DNA from: Dermacentor variabilis | Taxonomy: Eukaryota > Arthropoda > Arachnida > Ixodida > Ixodidae | Assembly: GCF_050947875.1 (NCBI RefSeq) | Contig: NC_134569.1 | Location: 264,969,600-265,033,599 of the forward strand | Length of the DNA: 64,000 nt | Direction of reading: 5' to 3' | Part shown: piece after piece, positions 41,833 to 52,414 of the stretch | Layout: each line of letters opens with the position of its first letter | Numbering within the stretch: position 1 is the first letter of the stretch | Position numbers and translations under genes: made by a program | The notes under the pieces: generated by a model | What the model was told of the DNA's origin: nothing | Database searches by the model: none | Seen by the model: only the letters and a program-made list of their open reading frames with translations

Positions 41833-42636
41833 AAAAATAAAATGCATAGAATGCCACATGGACAAATGCATTGCCTGTGATTCATACTCTGTCATTCGAG
41901 TGTCTGTTATGGTTCGGGGTTGCATCAGAAATTGCTCTAGCCACTGCACGACTCAGCTGTTTACACACAAATGTGTTTTAATAGTGACATAATGATAATT
42001 TTTTGTGCTACAGCGTGCTACCGTGTTTGCACTGTTAAAGGACTTTAGTGCACAGCATGTCCAGATTTTCCTTTCTAGAAGCAGTACAATCACCTAGATT
42101 TGGAGCAGATAACTTATAGTTGTTAGCTCTCACCCCTTTCGACACACCTGTGCAGTGCACTAAGATTGCTTCCGCAGCCACGTGCAGCTAGGTGGCCAGC
42201 CAAGCAAGGGCCGCACATTTCATTGTTCCCTTTAACAGTGGACTGCACTGAACATCAGTAAAAGCACTCAAACTGCAGATGTCTCCAAACTTTCTAGGAG
42301 TGCTTTCTCTGATTGCACATACAATTTTTTTATGTATTGAGTTAACTTGGCAATGGCATTCTGTTGCTGAACATGAAGTCGCAGGTTCATTTCTCGGTTC
42401 TGTTCCTACTGAGAGAGCAAAAAAATAAGCAAAATGCTTATATACCAAGCTTTAGTCCCGTTGTAGCAAACCTAATATTGATGTAAAACGTCCCCCGACA
42501 TCGTCCCTAATAAGCCTTTTGTTACGTTGGAATGTTAAACCTCATATATCAGTCATTTTGTGCCTTAAAAAGGGAGGCTGTAGTTTAGTTATGTGCAATG
42601 CATAAAAAAGTGCATGTGCAACTGAAACAAGGCAGT

Positions 42637-45600
42637 TCATGTAGAAAGAACATGTGGCAGTATGTACTGCTTAAAGAAATAGGAAGATCTTTCAACCACA
42701 TCGCTGAAATATGCCTCATCAAATAGCACTGGAATGCAAATATTATCTTCTTCATTGACAAACACAAACAAATCTGCATGCTGAACTGCCGTGATGCCCA
42801 TTTGTACCTGCACTTGGCAGAAATATGTGGTTGCACGCTTTAGGTTCTGAGTCAAAGCCTTTTCTTTGTTTTTCTCTATATTCGCTTCCAAGAATTTTTT
42901 CATGGATTCAGGGCATTTGATTTCCAGTACCCGCTCAGGACAACAGTTGCACTTTACTAATTCATCTGGACTTGCACCCATGTAAGGACGGCCTTCCATA
43001 ATGAAAAGTCCACACTGCGTCACAACCAAATTCTCATAAGTGGCTCGCTGGCTTTGATAACATTTACTTGCACTGCCTTCGAGTGCACTGCCACGACACA
43101 TTGTTGCTGTACGGACATTATTCTGCCGCATCACTTTTTTTAGCAAGGGTCTCAAATCATGCGGGCCCATCTTTGTCCTCAACGTCTTTACACGGGTAAA
43201 TATGCAGTAGGCAATAGAAGCTGTGATCATGGCTACCCTGTGGCGCAACCAGAGACTAGATTTTGCCTGATCTCGTGTTAACTTTTCAATCATTATAATG
43301 TCTTCGTGACTCTTGCTTTCCTGCAAGTGTTCAAGTAGCTCTTCTGTTATCACTTCACCACAGATGCCAAAAAACTTCTTTACTCTTTTAAAGAACCAAT
43401 GAGTGTTAAGTCTCTGGGTGCTGGCTCAGAAGTGGAACATCCTGGTTCTATGGTTGGCTCCAACGTGGCTTCTGTTGCTGAAATACATTTTTCCAGAAAC
43501 AATGCGCAATTAACATTCACTGTAGAATGGAGAAAATTGGTATGCACAAGAAATATGATGAAGCAGATAAAATCTTTTGTGTCTTGGATGCAAAGTACAA
43601 AGATGCTTGGATAATTAATTGCTGTGGTAGTCATGACACCTACGTTTGAACGGCGGACACTGTTTAAAGGTTTCAAAGCAACATATCCTTAGCAGCAAAT
43701 GTTTGTAGCTGGAGAAATGCCTTGAAGGCACGTTGAAGTCTATTCAAAAGAGTCGCAAGGTTTGGTGCAATAAACATTACATTTTTCTACATGTAGCTGC
43801 CTATGAAGGATATTGGAAGGCATGAGCCTTACTTAAACCTCACACAGCCTCAGATATGTGAATAAAAATATGGTTAATATTTTTCAGGCTTAGCTAAGCT
43901 CAGTGAACTGCCTAAAGCTTCACATAAATACAGCTGGCACATCTTAAAACTGGTTATTTACTACTGTGGTTATTGATGACGTGCTTCTCTTTAAAATAAT
44001 TATGTTGCAACCACAACGAAACACTGCACACTGCCTGACTAAGCAATATGTTGCAATGCAACTCATTAGGCATGTCATCGACTACATTGCAAATACTCAA
44101 TATAGGAAAGACATGCAAAATTAAATTTTTGCACTATTGGGACATGTTTGCGCACTGCATTACTGCCACTTGATAAGAAGATTATGCTGAGGAGCCAAGC
44201 AGCTGCTGCTGGCCAGTCCTTTATGGGACTCATGTTCAAAAGCCAAACCAAATTTGAATGCATACATAATTCAGTACCTCTAAGCGCATTTTCGCTGCAG
44301 ATTGATAGCTGACATTCTCCAGAAGTCTTTCAAGTATGTGGCCTTCCAGCTGGGGAGTCTTTTTGATTTTTGCCTGGAAGATGTAGCAACAAGACAAGCA
44401 CCAATGTTATGTTCTAGATGAAAACTTCTTAGTTTTAAACGCGGCACCCATTCGACAGTTGAGCATTTATCGTTAATGTTTGTGCATTCATTTTCCCACC
44501 TCTCAAACTTAATATGCAAGCAAAAAATTCATATTTTCGCATCATCAAAGAGTGCTACATCCTATTTCTGTTTAGAATAAGAGATGTCAAGCATTCACCT
44601 AAGGTGTGCATATTGCTAACTATACTCAACAGCTAGCACTAATGACTTCATTCGTACTCTGTGCCTATGACAAAGGCATCTGTAAATAGCATTTGCAGTA
44701 CACAGTTTACAGTAAAGCTAGTGCGTTTGTTGAAGTCATGAAACTGTTCTTGCAGCTTAAGAAAATGCAAACAGCAAGGCTATATCTACAAGAGCATTTT
44801 CACCAAACCAACATTGAAAGTAGAAATTGTGAGCTGCCCTTCATTTCAGCATTGCACTTACTGTTTTCCCTCTCATTCCTCTCATTTTTAAAAGAATAAT
44901 ATATGTACACACCTTCTTTGCACATGGAAGGTCGACTATAGCTCTTGGCTCACACTTTTGTTTAACACGCTCTTTGTGCTCCTTGCCCCACTTCTGTGGC
45001 TGGTCAGTTGGCGAGAGCTTGTCGAAAGTGCACATTAATATGCAGCAGTACAGCTACAATGTGTCTACACTTGTATTTTCTGTAAAATAAAAATGGTTAG
45101 GATATATCAATTCCAAAGACATTAAACCTCACAAATTGGTCTTAGTCTTCAAGCATAATATTTTTCGGTAAACAATGCCTAATCATACATTCATTAAACT
45201 TGTTACCATGCATTAGAACAATGACTGATGTGAAGTTTGAGTCTGAAGGGATAACTTTTCTGCCAAGACTAATGCTCCTTGCAGCCTACATCAGGTGACT
45301 TTTTAGTAAAAAGAGACACTTCAAAAACAGCTTCGCTGCAAAAAAAAAAGAAAGTTACTAGTTTAAATGGAACAAGAATGCATTTAAAAACATGTTTATA
45401 TATGTAGTTTTCACCACATATACAAAAGAAAATTGGTGCTAGGCAAATATTTCTGCTAAATGGATGTGACTTGAATACTGCTTGGCTTGAATTCTGCGAT
45501 TGGAACATGTGCCGCAAAGTTAATAATGATGAAGAAAATTAGTGAATCATTGATGTTACCTAACCACGTTGCTGTTTATCGTGCAAGTAATGCGCACCTT

Positions 45601-46509
45601 TCAATAATACAGTTGATCTGACAGAATAGCGCTATCTGCCATGGAAGACATTAAACAGACTTGTGTGCAATAAAAAATCACCTAGGATATCTAATTATCA
45701 AACGAAACAGTGCCAATCACACAATGCAACATGTGCTTTCGGATGTCAAATGGAAACTCAAGTATTAGGGCATAAACATTCTATGAGAGTACCCTATTGC
45801 CGTCACGCGAGAAGTGTAATGCCTTTTGGGCGCTCAAAATTGTGTAATATGCAAAATTACGACATTTACTTAATATAATAGTGTAAATGTAGATGAGTAG
45901 CCTTATAAGCGATAAAGAACAATTTAAAGCAAATACAATAATAACCTAAGTATACAGGAGAGAGAGAGGGGGATATAAGGAAGGTAAGGATACAGGGATT
46001 CATGGAAAATGCACGGGGAAGCTTATGGTAAAGCTGGGCCAACTGAAATTTGGACGTGGGCCAATTTGGAATTTGGGGGTTGACCGACATAAACTTTGGG
46101 GGTAGGCCAACTTTAAATTTGCAAGAGAGCCAGCTTAAATTTGAGGGTGGGCGAACTAAAGTTTAGAGGTAGGCCAATTTAAATTAGGGGGTATGCTTAC
46201 GCATACTTGGACAATGTTTCTTTCCCAGCAGCCGGCCAGAGATCGAGTAGTCATACCCTGCTTTGCACGGACAGCTGGGTCGTTCTACCACCGAGTCGCA
46301 AACAGTAATCTTCACTTCATGAGGAGCACTGTTGATAGCAGTCGTTTGCAATACGAACGCCAGAAAGTCGAAATGAGCGTTCTCAGCTGTTTCGACGGCG
46401 CACCCAAAGACGTGGCCCGCATAATAAACCTCCTCCGCCTCAGTGAGGCACCGGTTCCTCTCGCACGCCTTGTCCACATACCGGTTGATGCTGCTCAGCG
46501 GTAATGCAA
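42637..46509 (-). pseudogene. SWIM/YqaJ-exonuclease gene of the transposon
   Basis: Exons inferred on the minus strand: 46509-46257, 45078-44913, 44373-44278 and a last one from about 43494 to 42637. Exon 1 ends in CPCKAG; splicing (donor GTATGA, acceptor TTTTACAG) joins it to KYKCRHIVAVLLH, completing a SWIM zinc finger C-x-C-x(n)-C-x-H. The last exon is YqaJ-like: WLRHRVAMITASIAY, CRGSALEGSASKCY, GRPYMGASPDELVKC, RVLEIKCPESM (catalytic E-x-K) and FCQVQVQMG. One-base shifts near 45020 and 43375 interrupt the frame, and the phase between exon 3 and the last exon does not fit, so an exon may be missed. Upstream exons were not found. YqaJ/lambda-exonuclease enzymes resect DNA ends; a role in transposition is inference. 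Confidence 0.8.
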
Positions 46510-47876
46510 CTGCGAACGAAAAAAATTTACGAGCAGGTTATGTAAAGTAATACATGTGACAGTGCGGCTGCTTCGGCGCTGCACGAATTGAGGCGAGCGG
46601 CCAGCAGGAAAGAAACTCCAGCATTTACCACCTTCAACTCGTTCGCGTACATAAACAGAAACGATAACAGCTAGTTATTACAAGGTAAACATGAAATTAA
46701 ACAAGGTGCGTCAGTGAGCATACAAGAAAACTGACACTACAGCTAGGGTTAAATTTTCTATGGTGATCACTTTCGGATGTAGTGTCACTTTCGGTAGATT
46801 TCGCGAGACTTGACAGCGCTCTTGGCATTGTGCTTAGACAGAAAGCTTGGCGCAGTGCCAAAGAAAACGCTGTCGGACACATACGCGGACGAATGCGAAG
46901 AACTCTTGTGAAAGTGAAACTATATCCGAAAGCGATCGCCCGAGCACCGCTTTCCAAGCGTGCACGACGGAGCACGTGCGTTTCTCGTTCGCGCATTGAG
47001 GACGATTGTACACACAAATGTTGTTTGCTTACCTTAAACAGGATCCCTGCTGTTTTCGTCGTTCATCGGAAGCTTGAGGCAAGCAAAAAGCGAACGCAAA
47101 CACCGTGCTACGCGGTGCGACGAAGCGAGCACGTTATCTGGGCGGCTGCCGAAACTGAAGTCCTGGCTGTGACGTCATCTGAAGCTGCCGCGAGGCGGCG
47201 CCATTCCTCTTTCTTGGGGCTAATAGCGCCAGAGTTTGGCGTCAGTCAGCCCTGCAGTGATTGGCCACTATGGTCCGCTTGCCTCCTATGCACGCGGGAT
47301 AATTTCATTCGTACCATTTTGCGGGAACAATTTATTCTATGCACTGTCTGATGAGACGGACTGTGACCATCGCTTCACAATCGCGTCAGCCTCGGCCGCG
47401 CACGAAGTAGCACAAAGCGATATATTATTGCGAAAATAATACCACAGAATAAAGAACTAACTTAGAGAAGGGAAACTGTACCTTTCGCAGTGGTTCGAAA
47501 AGAAACAGCGGGAGCGCATGGGACTTGCTTAGGTGGACGCCAGATGACGTTGCTCAATCCGGAAGCGGAAGTACACTTTTTTTTTAGAACAAAATCCAAT
47601 ATGGCCGTTTTTCGCCGGTCGCGTACGCTGGCACGCACCGTGCTTGTCCTGCCTGCTATGCGGCATGCCTCAATGCCTTCGCTGCCGCGTAGCTCGTGCG
47701 TTCTAATTGCCAAGACCCTCTACTGACGCCCATACAAACAAGCCACAAGTGAGTGAACAGAACGTGCGACTTTATTGGCTGACGACAAGCAGTTTACATT
47801 CTTTTGCAATAGCAGAAATAAAATTTGCATATCGAGATACGCTGGAATCATTGACGCGAGCGCGTAAACGGCTCAC
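46510..47876. other. No definite gene
   Basis: GC-richer than the neighbourhood. The longest plus frame (46782-47351, 189 residues) resembles no family I know and has low-confidence composition. It may hold the missing 5' exon of the YqaJ gene or the right end of the transposon. Confidence 0.5.
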
Positions 47877-50300
47877 CGTCGCACGTGGTGGTCAGGTTAA
47901 CGAGCGACAAGCAGCAGCGGAAACAGATTGGAGAGTGAGTCACCTGTTTGCAGCGACAGTCGCCGTTAAAAATGCCCAAATTGCATTGCTAAGCAATCGG
48001 GTGACGCAGGCATCTGCTGCCGCAGCCTACACGGCGACATGGACTACCCCGGATTTTAGCCGTTCACTCCTTTCCAACCTGCACGTTTCTTTTCTTTCGG
48101 GGGCCGCTAATGTGTGGCTCAAACTTGGTGTCTCACATTGTCTCAATATGGAAAAGTCGTTTTCATGGGCGTAGCCATCATTAGCTACTTTTGCAGGTCT
48201 TTCCAACCATGTGGCTATCAACTTCATAACCCGCCGTGGTTGCTCAGTGGCTATGGTGTTAGTCTGCTGAGCACAAGGTCGCGGGACCGAATCCCGGCCA
48301 CGGCGGCCGCATTTCGATGGGGGCGAAATGCGAAAACACCCGCGTACTTAGATTTAGGTGCACGTTAAAGAACCCCAGGTGGTTGAAATTTCCGGAGTCC
48401 TCCACTACGGCGTGCCTCATAATCAGAAAGTGGTTTTGACACGTAAAACCCCATAATTCTTTTTCTATCAACTTCATACGCATCGGACTATGTAAGCACA
48501 TATGCTGGCCTCCGTTCATGCCTAATCGCGGCCGAGAAAGGCCAGTGGCACAATTTGCCCATGGCTGCAGCAGGAAAGGGTGAACGGGGAGCAGGAATCA
48601 CGGTGTGCGGAAATTGGGAGTCTATATCGCTGTGCAGGCTGTAGGAGCGAATGCTTACTTCGAGAGACTGCTTTCAAATGCAACTGACAAGGCCGCCACA
48701 TTCGTGAAGCATAACACGGCGACCATAACCAAGTAAGATAACATCGAAACTAAACAGCAATCAATCACCACATAAGGTTCATACAATACATTTGACATTG
48801 GCTATGAACCGTATGGCAACAGTGAGCATTCACATACACGGTTCCCTTACGGTACATTCAGCCGCCACCTACAGGCGTAATGCTTGCCTTCGTCGCACGT
48901 GGTGGTCTAGTAACGAGCGACAACCAGCAGCAGAAACAGATTGGACAGAGCGTCCCACCTGTTTGCAGCGACAGTCGCTTTTAAAGATGAGCAACTGGCA
49001 GTGCGAACCAATCGGGTGACACAGGCATCTGCTGCCGCAGCCTACACAGCGACATGGACTACCCATCATTTTAGCATTCACTCCTTTCCAACCTGCATGT
49101 TTCTTTTCTTTCGGAGGCCGCTAATGTGTAGCTCACACTTGGTGTCCCACATTGTCTCAATATGGACAAGTCGCTTTCGTGGGCATCACTTTCATCAGCC
49201 ACTTTTGCGGGCCTTTCCACCCAATTTCATGCACGTCCGACCATGTGCGCACGTATTCTGGTCTCCGTTTGTGCTTAATCGCAGCCGAGAAAGGCCAGAG
49301 GCACAATTTGCCCATGGCTGCAGCAGGAAAGGGTGAACGGGGAGCACAAATCACGGTGTGTGTAAATTGGAAGCCTATGTCGCTGTGCAGACTGCAGGAG
49401 CAAATGCTTACTTCGAGAGACTGCTTCCCAGTGCAACCGACCATGCCGCAATATTCGAAAAAGATAACACTGCAACCGTAACCAAGTAACATAACAGCAA
49501 GATTAAACAGCAATCAGTCGCCGCATGAGGTTCAGACAATACATTAAACATTGGCTACGAACCATCTTACAGGCATAATGCTTGCCTTTGTCGCATGTGG
49601 TTGTCCGGTAACGTAGGACAACCAGCGGTACAAACAGATTGGAGAGAGCCTCGCACATATTTGAACCAACAGTTGCCGTTGAAGATGAGCAACTTCCATT
49701 GCGAAGCAATCAGGCGACGCAGGCGTCTGCTGCCACAACCAACACAGCGACATGGACTACCCGGCATTTTAGCGTTAACTCCTTTCGAACCTGCACATTT
49801 ATTTCTTTTGATGGCCGCTAACGTGTGGCTCACACTTTGTGTCCCACTTTGTCTCAATGTGGACAAGTCGCTTTTGTGGGCATCACCTTCGGCAGCCATT
49901 TTTGCGGGCCTTTCCACCCATACGGCTATCAACTTAATACACTTCGAACCATGTAAGCACATATGCTGGTCTCTGGTTTGAGCAAATCACAAACGAGGTA
50001 TGCCACAAGCACAATTTGCCCATGGCTGCAGCAGGCAAGAGCGAACGGGGAGCACTAATTACGGTGTGTGTATACTGGCAGTCTATGTCGCTTTGCGCAC
50101 TGCAGGAGCAAATGCTTACCTCGAGAGACTGCTTACCAATGCAACTGACCAGGCACACACATCCGAGAAACATAACACAGTTACCACAATCAAGTTGGGC
50201 AGCAAAGCCAGATTCTGCAATCAATCACTTCAGTGGTCATCAACGAGACTAGGAATGTGGAAAATGAGAAAGCTTGCATTCAAGAGAGAAGTCACTCTGC
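47877..50300. repeat. Three tandem ~700-bp repeat units
   Basis: Units start near 47877, 48893 and 49588 (landmark GTCGCACGTGGTGG / GTCGCATGTGGTTG). The second is ~695 bp. The first is longer because of a SINE insertion and an extra stretch. Shared blocks include CAATTTGCCCATGGCTGCAG and GTGTCCCACATTGTCTCAAT. No convincing coding sequence. Confidence 0.85.
48229..48464 (+). mobile_element. tRNA-derived SINE (type 1), full copy
   Basis: 236 bp, ACCCGCCGTGGTTGCTCAGT to CCCCATAATTCTTTTT. Perfect 14-bp duplication CTATCAACTTCATA at 48215-48228 and 48465-48478. A and B boxes as in the copy at 25611. It lies in the first 700-bp unit only, so it inserted after that array formed. Confidence 0.93.
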
Positions 50301-50457
50301 TCTGCAAGCATTGAAGGCTAAAAACATCAAGAAAAGTAATATGGTGCATAGCACATGGTGCATAGGTTAATGCAAGACACATACCGATGCTGCATCAGCT
50401 ATTTCAGGAGAGGAATTGTGCATGACAACATACACTAGAAGATACAGCTGGAGATAT

Positions 50458-50877
50458 TGACACGTGTACTTATCTTTATCGGGCGACCACGTTTCGCCGC
50501 TTAACAACTGTAATCGCATAGCGAGGGACGCGCCTGCATGTATCCGACGTTTCTGGAAAGTTATCGATCCTTCTACCCGGCTGTCTGTTGTCGCCGAACC
50601 TTGTGTTATCTGATTCCATCGCGTAACGCGAATGGTGTAGAACATTGTGGAAGGCACGCGGGTCCGAACGATTAGTCTGGAACATTCGATGACTGCTCTA
50701 TAAAAGCCGACGCGCTTGACCGGCTGATCAGATTTACGACGATCGCCGACTGTGTTCGCCGCTCTCGTTGTGCTTTAAGTGTAGCCTGTTTTGTGGGCAC
50801 AGGTTCGCCCAATAAAAGCTAGTTTTTGCCTTTCACAGTATTGGTACTGTGTTCTTTGACGTCACGACCACGTGACA
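50458..50877 (+). repeat. 5' LTR of element F
   Basis: TGACACGTG...CACGTGACA: the ends carry a short inverted repeat (CACGTG near both ends). TATA box at 50699-50705, AATAAA at 50811-50816. Confidence 0.95.
50699..50705 (+). promoter_or_regulatory. TATA box in element F 5' LTR
   Basis: TATAAAA in U3, kept in the 3' LTR at 56245-56251, about 110 bp upstream of AATAAA. Confidence 0.75.
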
Positions 50878-50879
50878 TC

Positions 50880-50891
50880 TGGTGGAGGTGC
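50880..50891 (+). other. Primer binding site, tRNA-Ala type
   Basis: TGGTGGAGGTGC, two bases after the LTR. It matches the complement of the remembered tRNA-Ala 3' end (GCACCUCCACCA) over 12 bases. Confidence 0.7.
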
Positions 50892-50900
50892 TTTTGGTTC

Positions 50901-52241
50901 ATGTACCGGACGCCCCCGACAAGGCGTGATCCAAGCCCGGAACGCAAAGACAACACCTACGTAGCCCCGGACCATCGAGCAAGCCGCCGTCTTCAACAAC
51001 TGCCCCCGGAGCACGGACTTTTGCCTGAGACGACCAGGAAGATGGCCACCAAGTCCACCCCAATGGCAGCCCCAGCGTCACCCGTCGTGCTGCAGCAGCC
51101 CAGGGAGCCTCCAACGTTCCGCGGTTCAACTTTCGAGGACCTGGAAAGCTGGCTTGAGACGTACGAGAGAGTCGCTACCTTTAACAACTGGAAGAGCGAC
51201 GACAAACTGCGATATGTCTTCTGCGCTTTGGAAGACGCGGCCAGGACGTGGTTCGAGAACCGAGAAGCCACCTCAACGACCTGGGAACTTTTCCGTAGCG
51301 GCTTCCTGCAGACATTCGCAAGCGTCGTACGCCGAGAACGAGCCCAAGCGCTATTAGAAACCCGGGTGCAGCTACCTAATGAGACGACCGCGATCTACAC
51401 GGAAGAAATGAGCCGTCTTTTCCGCCACGCCGACCCTGAAATGCCCCAAGAGAAGAAAGTCCGCCTGCTGATGCGTGGTGTGAAGGAAGAACTTTTTGCA
51501 GGAATGGTACGAAGTCCACCGAAGACCGTCGACGAGTTTCTTCGCGAGGCCACCAGCATCGAGAAGACACTCGAGATGCGAAACCGGCAATTCGACCGCC
51601 GCACGAACTCGACAAACTACGCCGGAGTTCAATCACTGGCCACCGACCACATGCGCGAGACTATCCGAGCGGTCGTGCGGGAGGAGCTACAAAAGCTATT
51701 CCCACCGTCACAGCCTCAAGTGGCTTCGATTGCCGACGCCGTGCGTGAGGAGCTCCAACAACAACTTGGAGTAGCCGCTGAATCGCCCCAGCCTGAGCCG
51801 CAAGCGATGACCTACGCCGCCGTCGCACGCCGTCAAGGTCCCCCTCCGCGACCGCGCCAGGGCCCTGTCACGCCGCAGTTCCGTCGTCCGCCGCCGTCAC
51901 CGCCAGCACGACCACCCGTCGCCCAGCGCACCTACGCGAGGAAGACGGACATTTGGCGTGCTCCTGACCACCGCCCGCTCTGCTACCACTGCGGAGAAGC
52001 GGGTCACGTTTACCGACGATGTCCATACCGGGAGATGGGACTGCGAGGTTTCGCCGTGAACGCTCCGCACCCGCAGCAAGGTGAACGCCCCCGCGATATC
52101 GCCGATTACCTCGCCGCTACTCAGTGGAGCTCTCGACGACCGTCGCGTTCGCCATCACCAGGCCGCTACCTGTCGCCGCAGCGCCGACCATTCACTGGCC
52201 CAGCCCGGGGCCGGTCAGCGAGCCCATATCCGGAAAACTAA
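50901..52241 (+). CDS. Gag of element F
   Basis: 446 codons from ATG 50901 (MYRTPPTRRD), chosen because it is the first ATG after the primer site; the open frame starts earlier, inside the LTR. Capsid region with DLESWLETYERVATFNNW and LPNETTAIYTEEMSRLFRH (~residues 80-200), then a Pro-rich stretch and an intact zinc knuckle CYHCGEAGHVYRRC (~residue 360). The tail is Arg/Ser-Pro rich. It would form the particle and bind RNA. The following pol frame (-1) is open over at least 52124-52241, consistent with -1 frameshifting; no textbook slippery heptamer was found. Confidence 0.92.
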   Translation: MYRTPPTRRDPSPERKDNTYVAPDHRASRRLQQLPPEHGLLPETTRKMATKSTPMAAPASPVVLQQPREPPTFRGSTFEDLESWLETYERVATFNNWKSDDKLRYVFCALEDAARTWFENREATSTTWELFRSGFLQTFASVVRRERAQALLETRVQLPNETTAIYTEEMSRLFRHADPEMPQEKKVRLLMRGVKEELFAGMVRSPPKTVDEFLREATSIEKTLEMRNRQFDRRTNSTNYAGVQSLATDHMRETIRAVVREELQKLFPPSQPQVASIADAVREELQQQLGVAAESPQPEPQAMTYAAVARRQGPPPRPRQGPVTPQFRRPPPSPPARPPVAQRTYARKTDIWRAPDHRPLCYHCGEAGHVYRRCPYREMGLRGFAVNAPHPQQGERPRDIADYLAATQWSSRRPSRSPSPGRYLSPQRRPFTGPARGRSASPYPEN

Positions 52242-52414
52242 AAGCAGCAACCGATGGAGGTGCGGTTGCTGTTCGTCGAACTCACGAAGATCCTCCGCCG
52301 CCGACGAAGACAACGAAGAAACTACCTCGACGACATAACGACACGCCGCCGTCCCGACGAAATCAGGAAGCCAAGACTACACCGATGAAAGACGACTTGA
52401 CGACGCTACGTTAA

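Larger units (their letters stand above)
36581..46509. mobile_element. ISL2EU-like two-gene DNA transposon (core, borders unknown)
   Basis: Convergent genes for a THAP/DDE transposase (+) and a SWIM/YqaJ exonuclease (-). From memory, ISL2EU elements pair a DDE transposase with a YqaJ-type nuclease, so the combination supports that family. Terminal inverted repeats could not be located by eye, so the coordinates cover only the coding core. Both genes are broken, so the copy is probably inactive. Confidence 0.65.

Noticed and set aside
46782..47351. 189-residue plus-strand frame as a gene
   Set aside because: No recognisable domain, Arg-rich composition typical of chance frames in GC-richer DNA, no splice or promoter support.
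47877..50300. CRISPR-like or VNTR array
   Set aside because: Units are ~700 bp without short constant repeats and spacers; the genome is eukaryotic.
52230..52245. Slippery heptamer for -1 frameshift in element F
   Set aside because: GGAAAAC near the gag stop is only a partial match to the X XXY YYZ rule; the frame relation is -1, but the site remains unproven.
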